Below are positions 34,520 through 42,623 of a stretch of DNA of 64,000 bases, in pieces. Numbering within the stretch: the stretch's first letter is position 1; each line of letters opens with the position of its first letter. Source of the DNA: Streptomyces sulphureus DSM 40104 (GTDB lineage: Bacteria; Actinomycetota; Actinomycetes; Streptomycetales; Streptomycetaceae); assembly GCF_000381025.1 (NCBI RefSeq), contig NZ_KB905827.1, forward strand, positions 1-64,000. Reading direction: 5' to 3'. The position numbers and the translations under genes are program-made. The notes under the pieces were generated by a model that was not told where the DNA came from, ran no database searches, and saw nothing but the letters and a program-made list of their open reading frames with translations.

Positions 34520-34548
34520 TTGGCCTCACCCCGCGCGCTGCCTAGTCT
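34520..34548 (+). promoter_or_regulatory. HrdB-type promoter of the FHA-kinase pair
   Basis: TTGGCC, 17 bases, TAGTCT, then ATG 30 bases later. It fits the streptomycete vegetative -35/-10 pattern (TTGACN, TAGNNT). Confidence 0.5.
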
Positions 34549-34577
34549 GGAGCTTCGTTTCGGGGGAGGAATCGAGC

Positions 34578-35345
34578 ATGGAGAGCATCATCGTGGTGCC
34601 GCCCGGGTGTACGCGGGTGGAGGAGCAGATCCGCCTCGCGCCCGGCGAGGTCCTGCACTTCGGGCGGGCAAGAAGGACGGCAGCTCCCGACGCTCTCCGG
34701 CTCGTGATCGGGGACGAGGCCGTGTCCCGTACGGCGGGGTGCCTGACCGCGGGTGCGGCGTTCTGGTCGCTCAGCAACCTCAGCCGGCACCACACGTACG
34801 TGGTCGAGAACCCGGAGGGTGCGGGGGAGCACATCAAGCTCGCCCCCGGGCGCGTGGAGGCGCCGGTGCCGTTCGAGTTCTCCCGTGTGCTGTTGCCCGC
34901 CCGCGAAGGCATGGCGACCTTCGACGTGTGGACGCCGCGCCACCTCTACGTGTCGGCCGCGCACGAGCGCGGCGAGGGACACACCACGGCGCACGCGTTC
35001 TCCCTGGATCGCAGCAAGCGCTACTTCCTCGTACTCGCCGCACTGTGCGAACCCCGCCTGCGCGGGCGGACGTTGGCGCCGCTTCCGACCTCCGCGCAGC
35101 TCATCTCCAGAGTCGAAGCCGTATGGCCGGAGGCCAACCGGGCCTCGGTGCAGTGGAACATCGACTACCTGGCGGTCAAACTCGGTCTCAAGCCGGCCCG
35201 GGAGCAGTCCGTCTGCGGCGAGCGGATGCACGGGAAGAAGGAGCAACTGGCCTCGCTGGCACTCCGGTTCGACCTGGTGGGCGAGGACGACCTGGAGCTG
35301 CTGGAGACGGTGGCTCCGGATGTGTGCAGCCCCTTACCGCTATGA
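34578..35345 (+). CDS. FHA-like and winged-helix-like regulatory protein
   Basis: 255 residues. The first about 105 residues resemble an FHA domain (APGEVLHFGRARRTAAPDALRLVIGDEAVSRTAG... then SLSNLSRHHTYVV), with GR and SR at the positions of phospho-threonine-binding loops; divergent, so binding is inferred. The C-terminal part (RSKRYFLVLAALCEPRLRG...LPTSAQLISRVEAVWPEANRASVQWNIDYLAVKLGLK) looks like a winged helix. Its stop overlaps the kinase ATG (ATGA), so both are made together; it is the probable kinase substrate or partner. Confidence 0.75.
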   Translation: MESIIVVPPGCTRVEEQIRLAPGEVLHFGRARRTAAPDALRLVIGDEAVSRTAGCLTAGAAFWSLSNLSRHHTYVVENPEGAGEHIKLAPGRVEAPVPFEFSRVLLPAREGMATFDVWTPRHLYVSAAHERGEGHTTAHAFSLDRSKRYFLVLAALCEPRLRGRTLAPLPTSAQLISRVEAVWPEANRASVQWNIDYLAVKLGLKPAREQSVCGERMHGKKEQLASLALRFDLVGEDDLELLETVAPDVCSPLPL

Positions 35346-36766
35346 GCAATCCCGACGGCCTGCCGGTCGTCGTGCCGTACGGGTATCGGGTCGGCCGCTG
35401 GGAGGTCCTGCACCCCCTGGCCTCGGGCGCCTTCTCCAGCGTCTACGCGGCCAGGAACACCGCCGGGGCCGGGCAAGGAGGTGTGGACGACGCCACCGAG
35501 GCGGACGGTGACACCTGCGGCGGCGAACCCGCGACGGCCGCCCTGAAGTTCCTCGCCACCGGCACCCGGACGCCCCGCCAACTGCGTCACCTGCAGGAAC
35601 TCTCCGAGCGCGAGCTGCGCCTGCACGAGGCGCTCCGCCGGCCCCACCTGGTCCGGATGTACGAGGCGTACACCGTGGACGACCCCGAGAACCCCGAGCT
35701 CGACGGCTGCGGCGTCCTGGCGCTGGAGCAGGCCGAGAGCTCCCTGGACGTACTGCTCCGCCTGAACGCGCTCACCAGCCCCAACACCGCGCTGCCGGGC
35801 GCCGGTCGGCTGCTGATCCAGATCGGTACGGGCCTGACCCAACTGCACGAGTCCGGCTGGGTGCACGGCGACCTCAAGCCGGGCAACGTCCTCCTCTTCG
35901 CCGACGGCGCCGCCCGGCTCTCCGACTTCAACCTCGCCGCCGAACTGGAGGGCACCCACGCCTACACCCCGGCCTTCTCCACCCTCGACTACACGCCTCC
36001 GGAGCTGTTCTGGCCGGAGACGGGCGCACGCGGCATCCGGACGCGCCAGACCGCCGACGTGTGGGCCTTCGGCGTCCTGAGCCACCTGCTGCTGACCGGA
36101 AGCCTGCCCTTCCCCGGCGCCACCCCGGCACTGCGGCGCGACGCGGCTCTGCGCTACGCCTCGGGGCACGAGCCGCTGCCGCTGTCGGCCCGACTGCCGG
36201 ACGCCTGGCGGGACTTGGTCTCCGACTGCCTTGCCCCGACGCACACGGCACGCGCGCCGCACACCAGCGCGCTGCTCCTCGAGCGGGCGAAATCGGCGAC
36301 CGGACCGAGCGGAGAGGTCGTCGTGCCCCGTACGGGGGCGGACGCCACGGGGACCAGGCGCCGGACGTGGCTGCGTACGGTCCTTCTCACCACCACCGCG
36401 CTGCTGTGCGGGCTCGGCCTGGGGCTCGGTTGGGCCCTGACGCGGCCCCCGGCGGGCGATTACGGCTACGCCCGGTGCCCGAAGAAGAATGTGTGCTTCT
36501 TCAGCGAGCGGAACGGCAACGGCGACATGTGCTCCTACCGCGAGAGCGACGGCGACTGGGCGAAGAACGACGAGTGCGCCTGGACGCGGAGGAAACCTGT
36601 TTCCTCCCTCTTCAACAACGGCGACCTGAAAAACCCGTACTACAAGGTCGAGTTCTACCTGCGGCCGCATTACAAGGCCCGCGTGGGGTGCACCAGCATC
36701 AACCAACAGGGCAACCTCACCGGCACCTACCGTGTGCGCTCCCACCGCTGGGTCCGCGACTGCTGA
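35342..36766 (+). CDS. Transmembrane Ser/Thr kinase-like protein with extracellular I36-type domain
   Basis: 474 residues. Kinase-like domain about 17-300: Gly loop LASGAFSSVYAA, Lys69 in AALKFLA, catalytic loop HGDLKPGNVLL (His175-Asp177, non-RD), metal loop DFN at 195-197 instead of DFG, and APE-like TPPELF. One TM helix lies at about 343-366. Residues about 375-474 form an extracellular six-cysteine domain (CPKKNVCFF, DMCSY, CAWTRR, VGCTS, WVRDC) homologous to the secreted protein at 33936. The DFN and HGD changes leave activity open. Likely a sensor coupled to the FHA-like protein. Confidence 0.88.
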   Translation: MSNPDGLPVVVPYGYRVGRWEVLHPLASGAFSSVYAARNTAGAGQGGVDDATEADGDTCGGEPATAALKFLATGTRTPRQLRHLQELSERELRLHEALRRPHLVRMYEAYTVDDPENPELDGCGVLALEQAESSLDVLLRLNALTSPNTALPGAGRLLIQIGTGLTQLHESGWVHGDLKPGNVLLFADGAARLSDFNLAAELEGTHAYTPAFSTLDYTPPELFWPETGARGIRTRQTADVWAFGVLSHLLLTGSLPFPGATPALRRDAALRYASGHEPLPLSARLPDAWRDLVSDCLAPTHTARAPHTSALLLERAKSATGPSGEVVVPRTGADATGTRRRTWLRTVLLTTTALLCGLGLGLGWALTRPPAGDYGYARCPKKNVCFFSERNGNGDMCSYRESDGDWAKNDECAWTRRKPVSSLFNNGDLKNPYYKVEFYLRPHYKARVGCTSINQQGNLTGTYRVRSHRWVRDC

Positions 36767-37069
36767 GGCCGTGGGCTCGTCCGGCGCCCACGCCTCGCGG
36801 CCGCGTGGCTTCGTCATGCAGGGCGCGGTGCTCGCTCCCAGCGCGACCGAGTGCCAACCGGTCCGTCGCCCCCGGGCCCTCGTACTCCACGGCCGGTTCG
36901 TCGAGCAACTGCCCTGCCTCCACGGAGTCTTGCAGTACGCGGAACGGCATTTCCACGCTGCGGGCGCTAGCCTGTGCTCGCGCCCGGACCACCGAAGGTC
37001 CGCGGCGATTCCGCCCACCGACAACCGGCGGTGGGACGACGCGCGCACTGCCTACCCCAGGACACGACA
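36767..37069. other. Intergenic region after the kinase gene
   Basis: About 300 bases with no supported gene, before the ATG at 37070. No obvious terminator hairpin was found. Confidence 0.35.
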
Positions 37070-37843
37070 ATGAACCAGCCCCACTCCGCCCGCATGTACG
37101 ACTACTACCTCGGCGGGAAGGACTGGTTCGCCGCCGACCGGGAGGCCGCGGAGGCCGTCCTCGGGCGCCTGCCGAAAGTACGTACCGGTGCGCGGGCCAA
37201 CCGTGCGTTCATGCATCGAGCGGTCCGCACCCTGGTGCGCGAGCACGGGGTGCGGCAGTTCCTCGACATCGGAACCGGCATCCCCACCGCGCCCAACCTC
37301 CACCAGGTCGCCCAGGAGATCGCGCCCGAGTCCCGCGTCGTCTACGTCGACAACGATCCCCTCGTCGTCGAGTACGCCGACGCCCTCATGCGCGGTACCC
37401 CCGAGGGCCGCACCACGTACCTCGAAGCGGATGTGCGCTCCCACGACATCGTCGCCGACCCCCATGTCGCCGACACCCTCGACCTGGAGCAGCCCGTCGC
37501 GCTGAGCCTCGTCGCGCTGATGCACTTCATATCCGAAGAGGACGAGCCCTACGAGATGGTCCGCCGCCTCCTCGAGCCGCTCGCCCCCGGAAGCTTCCTC
37601 GTCCTCTCGCACGCCACCGGCCAGTTCGACCCGGAAGGCGCCGCCTACTTCAAGGACATCTACGCCACAGGCAAAGTCCCCTTCGCCCCCCGCGACCAGC
37701 AGCAGGTGGCGAGGTTCTTCGACGGCCTCGACCTCCTGGAGCCCGGCCTGGTGGCCACCCATCGGTGGCGGCCCGACGAACCGGTGGTCCAGGCCGACAG
37801 CGAAATCGGCGGATTCGCCGGGGTGGCACAAGTCCGGCAGTGA
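37070..37843 (+). CDS. SAM-dependent methyltransferase, DUF574/SAV2177 type
   Basis: 257 residues. The family N-terminus is SARMYDYYLGGKDWFAADREAAEAVL. The SAM-binding strand is VRQFLDIGTGIPTAPNLHQVA; VVYVDNDPLVVEYADALM follows, then DVRSHDIV and VALSLVALMHFISEEDEPYEMVRRLLEPLAPGSFLVLSH. Very abundant in Streptomyces, with unknown substrate. The ATG at 37070 is fixed by the conserved start; no strong Shine-Dalgarno is seen. Confidence 0.9.
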   Translation: MNQPHSARMYDYYLGGKDWFAADREAAEAVLGRLPKVRTGARANRAFMHRAVRTLVREHGVRQFLDIGTGIPTAPNLHQVAQEIAPESRVVYVDNDPLVVEYADALMRGTPEGRTTYLEADVRSHDIVADPHVADTLDLEQPVALSLVALMHFISEEDEPYEMVRRLLEPLAPGSFLVLSHATGQFDPEGAAYFKDIYATGKVPFAPRDQQQVARFFDGLDLLEPGLVATHRWRPDEPVVQADSEIGGFAGVAQVRQ

Positions 37844-38482
37844 CGTGAACGGTAGCGCCTCCTTCCGTTCGACTCTGCGAACCGTCGAGGCGCTGCCGTA
37901 TGCCGGTGGCGGTGCCCGGACTCGGGCGAAAGCATCGGTGGTCGGCAGGTCTTGTTACGTAGGGCACGATAGCCGCGGCGCCGTCAGGCGGGTACGCCTG
38001 ACGGACGCCCTTTCCGTCTCCCGTTTACGCGGAATGCCGCCGTGCTCGGGCCGTGGACACGGTCTTGGCCGAGCACCAGCAAGCAGCACGCGGGGCGCCG
38101 GAAGAGGCCCGAGAGATGGGACCGGCGGGTCGACCGAATGTGCGCTCGCCGGGCCGCAGGACGTGCGCGGATCGCCGAATGCAACGAATCGTGGTCGGTG
38201 GCAGGTGCGTTGGTTACCTTTTCTTTGCTCGCGCGCTCGTTGCCGTAGTGTGTGCGCGATTTTGTTTTCCCAGCACGACCCCCACGTTGTGGAGCCGCAC
38301 GCGGCTCAGGGATTGCCGTTCGTACTCCTGGCCGAGGTTGCGAGGAGCAGGAGCCATGGTGATTGAGGCGGGCCCGCGATGTCGGAGGGAACCCCGGCGC
38401 GGTCAGCCTCCCGAAGCGGGCGCACCCTCTCCCCGCCCCCACTCTGTGGCGGTAGCAGTACGGGAAGTGGACGGAGAGGGAG
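37844..38482. other. Intergenic region with no supported gene
   Basis: About 640 bases. The part near 38210-38280 is unusually T-rich for this genome (TTACCTTTTCTTTG, GATTTTGTTTTCCC) and may hold a promoter. A weak inverted pair CAGGCGGGTACGCCTG lies near 37986. No open frame looks coding. Confidence 0.4.
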
Positions 38483-38602
38483 ATGACCCCTCTTGAAGTC
38501 ACCGCCTCCCTCCTGGCGGAGCACAGCAACCGCGTCCCTGCGGACCCCGACTTCACCACCCGTGTGATCACCGACGCCCTGTCCGGCGCGGAGATCGACT
38601 GA
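38483..38602 (+). CDS. Small ORF (39 aa), possible leader or precursor-like peptide
   Basis: ATG 38483 with a good Shine-Dalgarno (GGAGAGGGA). It encodes MTPLEVTASLLAEHSNRVP then ADPDFTTRVITDALSGAEID: acidic, no cysteine, no membrane segment. The DPDFTTRVITDAL part resembles the N-terminal helix of anti-sigma-like proteins. Opposite in direction to the amidohydrolase gene. Too short to assign; could be a remnant. Confidence 0.4.
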   Translation: MTPLEVTASLLAEHSNRVPADPDFTTRVITDALSGAEID

Positions 38603-38751
38603 CGTCCGACCGCGCGCTGTTCGTCGAGCCGGCCTGCTCGCCTCCGGGCGAGCCCGCCTGCCGCCGTCGCCACGTCCGCGGTGAGGAGCTCTCTCCGCTC
38701 GACGGAAACCCCCGAACCGGCGCCGGTCATCGGGGGAGTGCACCGCACGTT

Positions 38752-39720
38752 TCACAGCCCGAAGAGATCCGCCGCGTTGTCGTGGCACACGGCGCGCAGC
38801 CACTCGTCCCCGAGCCCCAGCCGCTCCAAAGCGTGGAGCTGGTGCACGTACGGATAAGGGGTGTTGGGGAAGTCGGAGCCGAGGAGGATGCGGTCGCCGA
38901 GCGCGGCGAGCCGTGGCAGGGCCCGACGGGGGAAGGGCATGAACCCCTCGGTGAAGTCGGTGAACGCCATCGTCGTGTCGAGGCGCACCTGGTCGTACCG
39001 CTCGGCGAGGTGCAGGAACTCCTCGTACTCGGGCATCCCCATGTGTGCGACGACGAGCGGCAACTTCGGGTGCCGTGCCAGCAGTCGGGAGACGGGTTCG
39101 GGCCCTGTGTACCTACCGGGCGCGGGCCCGGAACCGCAGTGCATCACCACGGGGATGCGCGCCTCGGTCAGTACGCCCCAGGCTTGCTCCAAGCGTGCGT
39201 CGGCCGGATCGTACGCCCCCACCTGTACGTGGGACTTGAACACGCGCGCGCCCGCCTCGACGGCCTCGCGGACGTACGCGCCGACGTCCGGCTCCGGGTG
39301 CAGGGTGGCGGTGTGCAGACAGCCGGGGGTGCGGCGGGCGAAGTCGGCCGCCCACCCGTTGAGCCAGCGGGCCATGCCGGGCTTGTGTGGGTAGAGCATC
39401 GAGGTGAACGCGCGGACGCCGAACGCCCCCAGCCGCGCCGTGCGTTGCGCCTCCGTCTCCCGGTACGTGATCGGCCACTCCAGGCCGCCGGTCAGCGGCC
39501 CCTGGCCGTCGAAGTACTCCCAGACCTTGTGCAGGACCCGCTCGGGCATGAAGTGGGTGTGCACGTCGACCAGCCCGGGCAGACCGAGCCGGCCCCAGAA
39601 GCGACGGACCTCGGGGGCCTCCGCTCCCGGCGCCCCGGCTTCGTCCGCAGACTCCGGGGCGCAACGCGCGTCGGGGGCAGCAGAGTTGACGTATGCCGTG
39701 CGGTGCTCCTTCACGTCCAC
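38752..39720 (-). CDS. Amidohydrolase family protein (TIM-barrel, ACMSD-like)
   Basis: 322 residues. Metal and substrate motifs: LVDVHTHFMPE near residue 52, RVFKSHVQVGAYDP, IPVVMHCGSG, LPLVVAHMGMPEYEEF and ILLGSDFPNTPYPYV. This is the amidohydrolase_2 pattern (HxH, His, His, Asp). The first about 40 residues are disordered, so the true start may be later than ATG 39720. Cytoplasmic hydrolase or decarboxylase with unknown substrate. The MMPL gene lies upstream on the same strand with a 67-base gap. Confidence 0.87.
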   Translation of the reverse strand: MDVKEHRTAYVNSAAPDARCAPESADEAGAPGAEAPEVRRFWGRLGLPGLVDVHTHFMPERVLHKVWEYFDGQGPLTGGLEWPITYRETEAQRTARLGAFGVRAFTSMLYPHKPGMARWLNGWAADFARRTPGCLHTATLHPEPDVGAYVREAVEAGARVFKSHVQVGAYDPADARLEQAWGVLTEARIPVVMHCGSGPAPGRYTGPEPVSRLLARHPKLPLVVAHMGMPEYEEFLHLAERYDQVRLDTTMAFTDFTEGFMPFPRRALPRLAALGDRILLGSDFPNTPYPYVHQLHALERLGLGDEWLRAVCHDNAADLFGL

Positions 39721-39787
39721 GAGCGTCCCCGGTGACGGGCACGGTACGGCAGCGACACGGTGAGGTGTCCGTCACACGGGCCGGGGC

Positions 39788-41914
39788 TCAGCCCTCGACC
39801 CGTGCGTTCGTGCCGTCGTCGTCCCGGCGTCGGCCCAGCGCGCCCGGCCACCAGGCACGGTGCCCCAACTCCCGTACGAGAGCGGGGACGAGCAGCGAGC
39901 GGACGACGAGGGTGTCGAGGAGCACGCCGAAGGCGACGATGAAGGCGACCTGGGCGAGGAAGGCGAGCGGGATGACGCCGAGGGCGGCGAAGGTGGCGGC
40001 GAGGACCACACCTGCGGAGGTGATGACGCCGCCGGTGGCGGTCAGGCCGCGCAGCACGCCCTGGCGCGGGCCGTGGTGGTGCGTTTCCTCGCGGACGCGC
40101 GACATCAGGAAGATGTTGTAGTCGACGCCGAGCGCGACGAGGAAGACGAACCCGTAGAGCGGGACGGCGGGATCGGTACCGGCGAAGCCGAAGAGGTGGG
40201 TGAAGACGAGCGAGGAGACTCCCAGCGTGGCAAGGAAGTTCAGCGCCACCGTCGCGACGAGCAGCACCGGCGTCACCAGCGACCGGAGGAGCCCGACGAG
40301 GATGACGAGGATGATCCCCAGCACGACGGGCACGATCAGCGTCCGGTCGCGCTCCGCGGTGTGGAGGGTGTCGTACTGCTGGGCGGTGTAGCCGCCGACG
40401 AGCGCGTCGGCGCCGGGCACGGCGCGCACGGCGTCGCGCAGGTGCACGAGGGTCTCCTTCGCCGCGTCGCTGTCGGCGGCGTCCTTCAGCGTGACGTCGA
40501 CGCGCACCCGCCCGTCGACGACGAGCGGAGCGCCGCCGCCCGGCCGTCCCGACTCGGTGACGGGGGCGGCCGAGGCCACGCCGTCGGTCGCCGTCGCCGC
40601 GTCGGCCACCTGCGTCGCTTTGCGCGCGTCGGCGAGGACGACGGCGGGGTTGCCGGAGCCTCCGGGGAAGTGCTCGCCCAGCGTGCGCTGGGCGGCGACC
40701 GAGGGGGCGTCGTTGACGAAGATCTCGTCGAGGGAGACGCCCTCGGAGCTGAAGGTGGGCGCGAACGCGGCGCAGGCGAGGAGGCCGACCGTGGTGAGTG
40801 CCCAGACCCGCCGCGGTGCACGGTCGACGAGGCGGGCGATCCGTGCCCACAGGGTGCCCGAAGCGGCCTTCGCCTCCGCGGACTTGGGCTTCGCCGGCCA
40901 GTAGGCCGCACGCCCGAGGAGCAGCAGCACGGCCGGGAGGAAGGTGAGCGCGCCGGCCACGGCGCAGACGATGCCGATTGCGCCCACCGGGCCGAGCGCC
41001 CGGTTGTTGGTGAGGCCGCTGAGCAGCAGTGCGAGGAGTCCGAGCGCGACCGTGGCGGCGCTCGCCGTGATCGCGCCGACGGATTCGCGCCACGCGGCGC
41101 GCATGGCGGCGAAGCGGTCGGCCGTGCGGGCGAGTTCTTCGCGGAAGCGGGCGGTGAGGAGGAGCGCGTAGTCCGTCGCGGCGCCGATGACGAGGATGGA
41201 GAGGATGCCCTGCACCTGTCCGTCGACGCTCACGGTGCCCCGGTCGGCGAGGGCGTAGACGACCGCGCTCGCGAGGGCGAGCGCGAAGACCGCGCCGGCG
41301 ATGATGACGAGCGGCAGCAGCACGCTGCGGTAGACGACGAGCAGGATCAGCAGCACGCTCGCGAGGGCGACGGCCAGCAGTATGCCGTCGATGCCGGCGA
41401 ACGCTTCGGACAGGTCCGCCTGGCTCGCCGCGGGGCCGGCGACGCCGACGTCGGTGCCGGGGACGTGCTGTGCCGCGTCGCGGACCCGTTCGACCGCGGC
41501 GCCGAGCTCGTCGTCGAGGTCCGGGGGGAGGTCGACGACGCCTTGGAGGGCCTCGCCGTCGCGGGAGGGTAGGGCGGGCGAGACGGAGGTGACGGCGGCG
41601 TCGTCGCGGAGTCCTGCGAGTGCGCGGGTGGCGGCGCGTCGTTGGCCGGTGTCGAGGCGTCCGCCGTCGGCCGCCGTCCACAGGACGACGGCGGGCACCG
41701 TCTCGCCCTGCTGGAACCGTTCCTGCGCGTCGATCACCTTGGTCGACTCGGCGTCCTCGGGGAGGAAGGCGGCCTGGTCGTTGGTGGAGACCTCGCTGAG
41801 TTGGCCCGCGTAGGGGCCGAGGGTGCCGCCGACGCCGAGCCAGACCGCGAGCAGGAGCAGGGGGATCAGCCAGCGGGTGCGACGGGCGGTGGCGGCCATG
41901 GTGCTCCGGGGCAT
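39788..41914 (-). CDS. MMPL-family (RND) membrane transporter
   Basis: 708 residues from ATG 41914; an upstream in-frame start would run into the palindrome. Two repeats, each one TM helix, a large extracytoplasmic loop and five TM helices. TM1 is WLIPLLLLAVWLGVGG; the second half starts near RVWALTTVGLLACAAF. Motif-like GAATDYALLLTARFREEL and VALGVDYNIFLMSRVREE carry the Asp-Tyr pairs used for proton relay. Probably exports a lipid or drug. Downstream of the marR gene and likely controlled by it. Confidence 0.92.
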   Translation of the reverse strand: MPRSTMAATARRTRWLIPLLLLAVWLGVGGTLGPYAGQLSEVSTNDQAAFLPEDAESTKVIDAQERFQQGETVPAVVLWTAADGGRLDTGQRRAATRALAGLRDDAAVTSVSPALPSRDGEALQGVVDLPPDLDDELGAAVERVRDAAQHVPGTDVGVAGPAASQADLSEAFAGIDGILLAVALASVLLILLVVYRSVLLPLVIIAGAVFALALASAVVYALADRGTVSVDGQVQGILSILVIGAATDYALLLTARFREELARTADRFAAMRAAWRESVGAITASAATVALGLLALLLSGLTNNRALGPVGAIGIVCAVAGALTFLPAVLLLLGRAAYWPAKPKSAEAKAASGTLWARIARLVDRAPRRVWALTTVGLLACAAFAPTFSSEGVSLDEIFVNDAPSVAAQRTLGEHFPGGSGNPAVVLADARKATQVADAATATDGVASAAPVTESGRPGGGAPLVVDGRVRVDVTLKDAADSDAAKETLVHLRDAVRAVPGADALVGGYTAQQYDTLHTAERDRTLIVPVVLGIILVILVGLLRSLVTPVLLVATVALNFLATLGVSSLVFTHLFGFAGTDPAVPLYGFVFLVALGVDYNIFLMSRVREETHHHGPRQGVLRGLTATGGVITSAGVVLAATFAALGVIPLAFLAQVAFIVAFGVLLDTLVVRSLLVPALVRELGHRAWWPGALGRRRDDDGTNARVEG

Positions 41915-41919
41915 AGAAA

Positions 41920-41934
41920 TCTCAATCGTTGAGA
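41920..41934. promoter_or_regulatory. MarR-type palindromic operator before the MMPL gene
   Basis: TCTCAA-TCG-TTGAGA, with perfect 6-bp arms, six bases upstream of the MMPL start codon and 60 bases after the marR stop. Confidence 0.6.
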
Positions 41935-41993
41935 GATCACCGTACACGGCCGCCCGGCCCGCGCCCGGGTACGACCTTGCGCGTCGTCGGTGC

Positions 41994-42485
41994 TCAGCGG
42001 GGCTCGGTGCGGACCTCGGCCAGTTCTTCGTTGAGCGCCGTCAAGAAGCGCAGTACGACGGCGAGTTCGTCCTCGCTGAAGCGGTTGCGTGCGCGCTCGG
42101 TGGCCTCCGCGAGCGGACGGAAGTGGGTGCGGGCGGCGGCCCGCGCCCCTGCCGCGTACTGGATGCGCACCACTCGGCGGTCCGCGTCGTCGCGTAGGCG
42201 ACGGATGTGGCCCGCGCGCTCCAGCCGGTCGAGGCACGCGCTGACGGCGCCCGACGTCAGGCCGAGGCGCTCGCGCAGCAGGCCGGGCGTCACGGGGCAC
42301 TCCGCGTCGAGGACGAGGGAGAGAGCCTGCACGTCGGTGGCGTGCAGGCCGTGTTCCGGCGCGAACGCGTGCATCGTCCGGTTGACCTCCCCGTTCACCC
42401 GCCGCAACTGCACGGCGAACGCCTGGAGATCGGCGCCGTCCTCTTGCCGCGGACCCCGCCGTCCGCGCTCCTCGCTCGTCACCAC
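41994..42485 (-). CDS. MarR-family regulator
   Basis: 163 residues: LHATDVQALSLVLDAECPVTPGLLRERLGLTSGAVSACLDRLERAGHIRRLRDDADRRVVRIQYA, a full winged helix with the DxRxxR wing. Start ATG 42485 or GTG 42482. It precedes mmpL on the same strand; the palindrome between them is its probable site, giving ligand-induced efflux control. Confidence 0.9.
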   Translation of the reverse strand: MVTSEERGRRGPRQEDGADLQAFAVQLRRVNGEVNRTMHAFAPEHGLHATDVQALSLVLDAECPVTPGLLRERLGLTSGAVSACLDRLERAGHIRRLRDDADRRVVRIQYAAGARAAARTHFRPLAEATERARNRFSEDELAVVLRFLTALNEELAEVRTEPR

Positions 42486-42623
42486 CCGGCCACCCTATAG
42501 AGAGCGCGGTGGACGCCGGACACGTGCGAGGGGCGGCCCGCGCACCGTGGGGGCAAGCCACGTGGCGGTTCTCCGCAGGCGGCGCAGAATGGAACGAAGC
42601 GGCGGCGCGAGCGGGAGGCAGGG

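Noticed and set aside
39860..41572. A 570-codon open frame opposite the MMPL gene
   Set aside because: Composition is charged low-complexity, typical of antisense to a membrane protein; the MMPL frame has clear topology.
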